The notes beneath the pieces were generated by a model. That model worked only from the letters and a program-made list of their open reading frames with translations. It did not search any database and was not told the DNA's origin. A stretch of DNA of 64,000 nt from Lucifuga dentata (lineage: Eukaryota > Chordata > Actinopteri > Ophidiiformes > Bythitidae), in assembly GCA_014773175.1 (NCBI GenBank), contig VXCM01000791.1, positions 90,863-154,862 of the forward strand, read 5' to 3'. Below, piece after piece: positions 61,671 through 64,000 of the stretch. How positions within the stretch are numbered: position 1 is the first letter of the stretch; every line of letters starts with the position of its first letter. Both the position numbers and the translations under genes were made by a program.

Positions 61671-63634
61671 GGAGGGGATCATTAAGTCCTGTAGTTTCAT
61701 ACCTATCCGCCAACCTTTCTCCCACATACTTCACTGACTCTTTTATGTGTTTTACGTTTTGCCTCTCTCTCATCGGCCAACTCTCTTATGTCTTGTGTGT
61801 TAATTAGATCTCTTGTGTCTTGTGTCATTTTTGATCTTGACATTGATATGTTGTTGTTTTTTTTTTTTTTTTTTTTTTTTTTTGTTTTGGTTTTTTTTTT
61901 TGTTTGTTTTTTTCATCTGTCTGCATATATAATCATGGTATATGCCAAGATTGGCATAACCATTTGTATATATATGCAATTTGATCTTGCAACAGACAGA
62001 TATATTGATATATTGGTGATGGTTTAGCTATATGTGAGCGTCACCAGAAGTTCCATGTATTAATAGTCCTGTCCTTTAAAAAAAAAAAAAAAAAATNAAA
62101 AAAAAAAAAAAAAAAGTATTATCAGTACTTTAATAATGCATGTTAAAATGTTTATTTACTTGATGCTTCTATCTACAGAAACATACAAGCATCATTATGA
62201 AGTAAAGGACATTAAGCCACAGCATTCAGGGAATAATATAGCAAGTGTGCATGTATCTTCAGATATTTGCAGTAAGTGTCACTGAGAAGTGCCATGGAAA
62301 GTGCTTAAAAATGTGCAAAGTGTGTGTTAAATCTTTGGCACTTCAGATTCATGAAAAAAAGAAGAAGTGGTTTGTCACTTATCAGTGTATGTGTCTAAGT
62401 TGAGAAGAGACGACTGTTTTTCTACTGTCTTTGCTATACACGTTGCTCACATCACGGGCTGTTTAAAAAGAAATCAAACTATTAATTAAAGGTTTAAACT
62501 TGAAATCAAACAGCTTTCTTAATTTTGATTGTTTTGATTTCCAGAGCCATCTCTGGTGTATCACAAGGGGTTGCTTTAAGTACCACAGATGGTATGTGAA
62601 CCACATTTTGAAAACTATCACTCTAAGAAATTTCCCTGTGAAATAGCAGTAAACTACTGGCAGCTACAGATGCCAGCATGATACTGTTAGTTTACAACAT
62701 CCATACTGTAACTTATATCAACATTCTGTTACTGCTAAATTCATAACAATTCTCTATTGCAGAATGTGAGCTTTTTAGGGTATACTACTGTAGTAAAACT
62801 GCAGTAATAAATGGTTTTTGCTGTATTTCTACACTTTCTCCTGTAATCTGTCAACAGTTCGTCACGGTGTTTGTTCAGCTGCTTTAGTCAGGTCATCCTC
62901 AAAATCCGGACTCCGGACTCCAGATCTGGACTNGGTGTTTGTTCAGCTGCTTTAGTCAGGTCATCCTCAAAATCCGGACTCCGGACTCCAGATCTGGACT
63001 GAACCACAACTCTCTCCGAACTCTGAGCAAATTATACTTTTCATATGTATTATTTTTTATTTCCTTTGGGACATCGCTGCGACATGAGTCAAAATTCTCC
63101 GTTTTCTCCACTGAAAAGTGAAACAGAATATCGGCCTGAGAGCTAGTTTCCTAGTAGCTAGTTTCGTCAGCACCCCCACCGCCCCACCCACTCGAAAAAA
63201 ATAAATATTAGGACCCTGGCTAGACTGACTTTAATAAACGTAGCTTTTTCTTATTGAAAGTTTCTTTGTGGAGCTTTAAGAGTTGTATTTGAGAAGCCAT
63301 GATTTAGTCCATATCAATATTAGTAAACATGCTGCTGAATTTTACAATTAAAAATACAAAACCCAAACAACTGCTATCACCAAAAAAAAAAAAAAAAAAA
63401 AAATACGAGGACAAATGGCAGTTAATTAAATTGAATATTTATTTAACACAGAAAATATGTTTTTATAGAATTTCAAAAAATTCAGTATGTACAAAGTGCT
63501 ACCCAATGAAAACATGAAAATTCCCCAATTTTGATGGCTGGTGGAGAGGAGGNGGGGGGGGGGGGGCAGGCAGGCACATACACAAAGACAGAGAGACATA
63601 AAGAGGAGAAAACCAAAACTGTATAAAGTCCCAC
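61671..63634. other. Region right of the NFIL3-like promoter
   Basis: Long T and A runs (61856-61905; 62080-62115 with an N), the 67-bp duplication, and a G run with an N at 63553. No gene supported, apart from the 3' UTR of the possible terminal exon near 63.44-63.63 kb. Confidence 0.45.
62866..63000. other. 67-bp direct duplication around one N: likely unmerged contig overlap
   Basis: 62866-62932 and 62934-63000 are identical, with N at 62933, inside non-coding sequence. Confidence 0.8.
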
Positions 63635-63785
63635 TCAGACATCATGAAGTTTTTTAAAAGTGTGACGACATGCAGATTGACAGTGAGGCCTTCTTTTGGA
63701 CGAGCCTCGTCTTCTTAGACGTGGCTCGTCTTCTTTCACTGGCTGGCCTTTGTTAATTCTCTCGAGGTTGATCCCAACAAAGCAT
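63635..63785 (-). CDS. Possible terminal coding exon of an unidentified gene
   Basis: On the minus strand an acceptor GTTTCTAG ends just before 63785. A frame of 49 codons follows (after one base of a split codon), starting CFVGINLERINKGQ, continuing through a basic stretch RLRRRGSSKRR, and ending KKLHDV before TGA at 63637-63635. An AATAAA on the same strand near 63437-63443 would give a 3' UTR of about 190 bases. I do not recognise the protein. The remaining exons would lie to the right of the window. The frame may be chance, but splice site, composition and poly(A) signal agree. Confidence 0.35.
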
Positions 63786-64000
63786 CTAGAAACACAGTTT
63801 GAACACCACTGAATTGATTTAGTTCGAGTAAAACTGGCATTTGAGATTCAACAGAAATTCAGTGCTTTACAGAATATTCTAAATTGCATATGGATCAGAC
63901 TGAGGACTGGCAGGTCGTGACTTGTGTCTAGGTGCTCAACACCTGCTGCAATGGTGGACACCTATCAAGCATGGACAAAGTAAAGATAGCATTAGGGTAT

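Noticed and set aside
1..64000. CRISPR arrays, operons or a prokaryotic-type system
   Set aside because: The window is vertebrate nuclear DNA. The repeats are microsatellites and transposon copies with no regular spacer pattern.

Overview
The window is nuclear DNA of a ray-finned (teleost) fish. The evidence is the intron-rich, AT-leaning sequence with dense (CA)n, (CT)n and (AT)n microsatellites, a tRNA-derived SINE of the widespread teleost type, many short terminal-inverted-repeat DNA elements, and single-coding-exon genes matching the vertebrate LINGO and NFIL3 families. The species cannot be named from the sequence. The assembly carries many one-base N joins, mostly inside homopolymers or microsatellites, and one N run of about 112 bases.

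Layout: 1-11.9 kb is mostly non-coding, with one SINE, microsatellites, truncated DNA elements and two very weak exon candidates. A GC/CpG-richer block at about 11.99-12.41 kb ends in good splice donors and is proposed as the promoter and 5' untranslated exon of lingo3. A proposed intron of about 30.8 kb (12,410-43,205) holds seven TTAA-flanked miniature elements of one family (five full length), microsatellites, a tRNA-Thr gene lacking its anticodon arm, and other repeats. The complete LINGO3-type coding exon lies at 43,267-45,099 (+). Behind it are its 3' region, a decayed Ty3/gypsy integrase piece (about 47.2-47.4 kb, minus) and a multi-exon DYRK-family kinase relic (47,988-49,457, minus). 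The relic has catalytic-loop and DFG motifs but also a frameshift, an altered activation loop, an early stop and no detectable ATP-binding lobe. The NFIL3/E4BP4-like bZIP coding exon is at 56,194-56,910 (minus), with a candidate TATA promoter and untranslated first exon at about 61.55-61.67 kb. Near the right edge, 63,635-63,785 (minus) resembles the last coding exon of an unidentified gene entering from the right.

The two secure genes work separately. LINGO3 is a single-pass neuronal-type LRR/Ig membrane protein. The NFIL3-like protein is a nuclear bZIP factor of the circadian and immune-linked E4BP4 class. I found no operon-like or multi-gene system. The most distinctive observations are the TTAA-flanked element family, the anticodon-armless tRNA-Thr, the DYRK-like relic, and short duplications separated by one N that point to unmerged contig overlaps.
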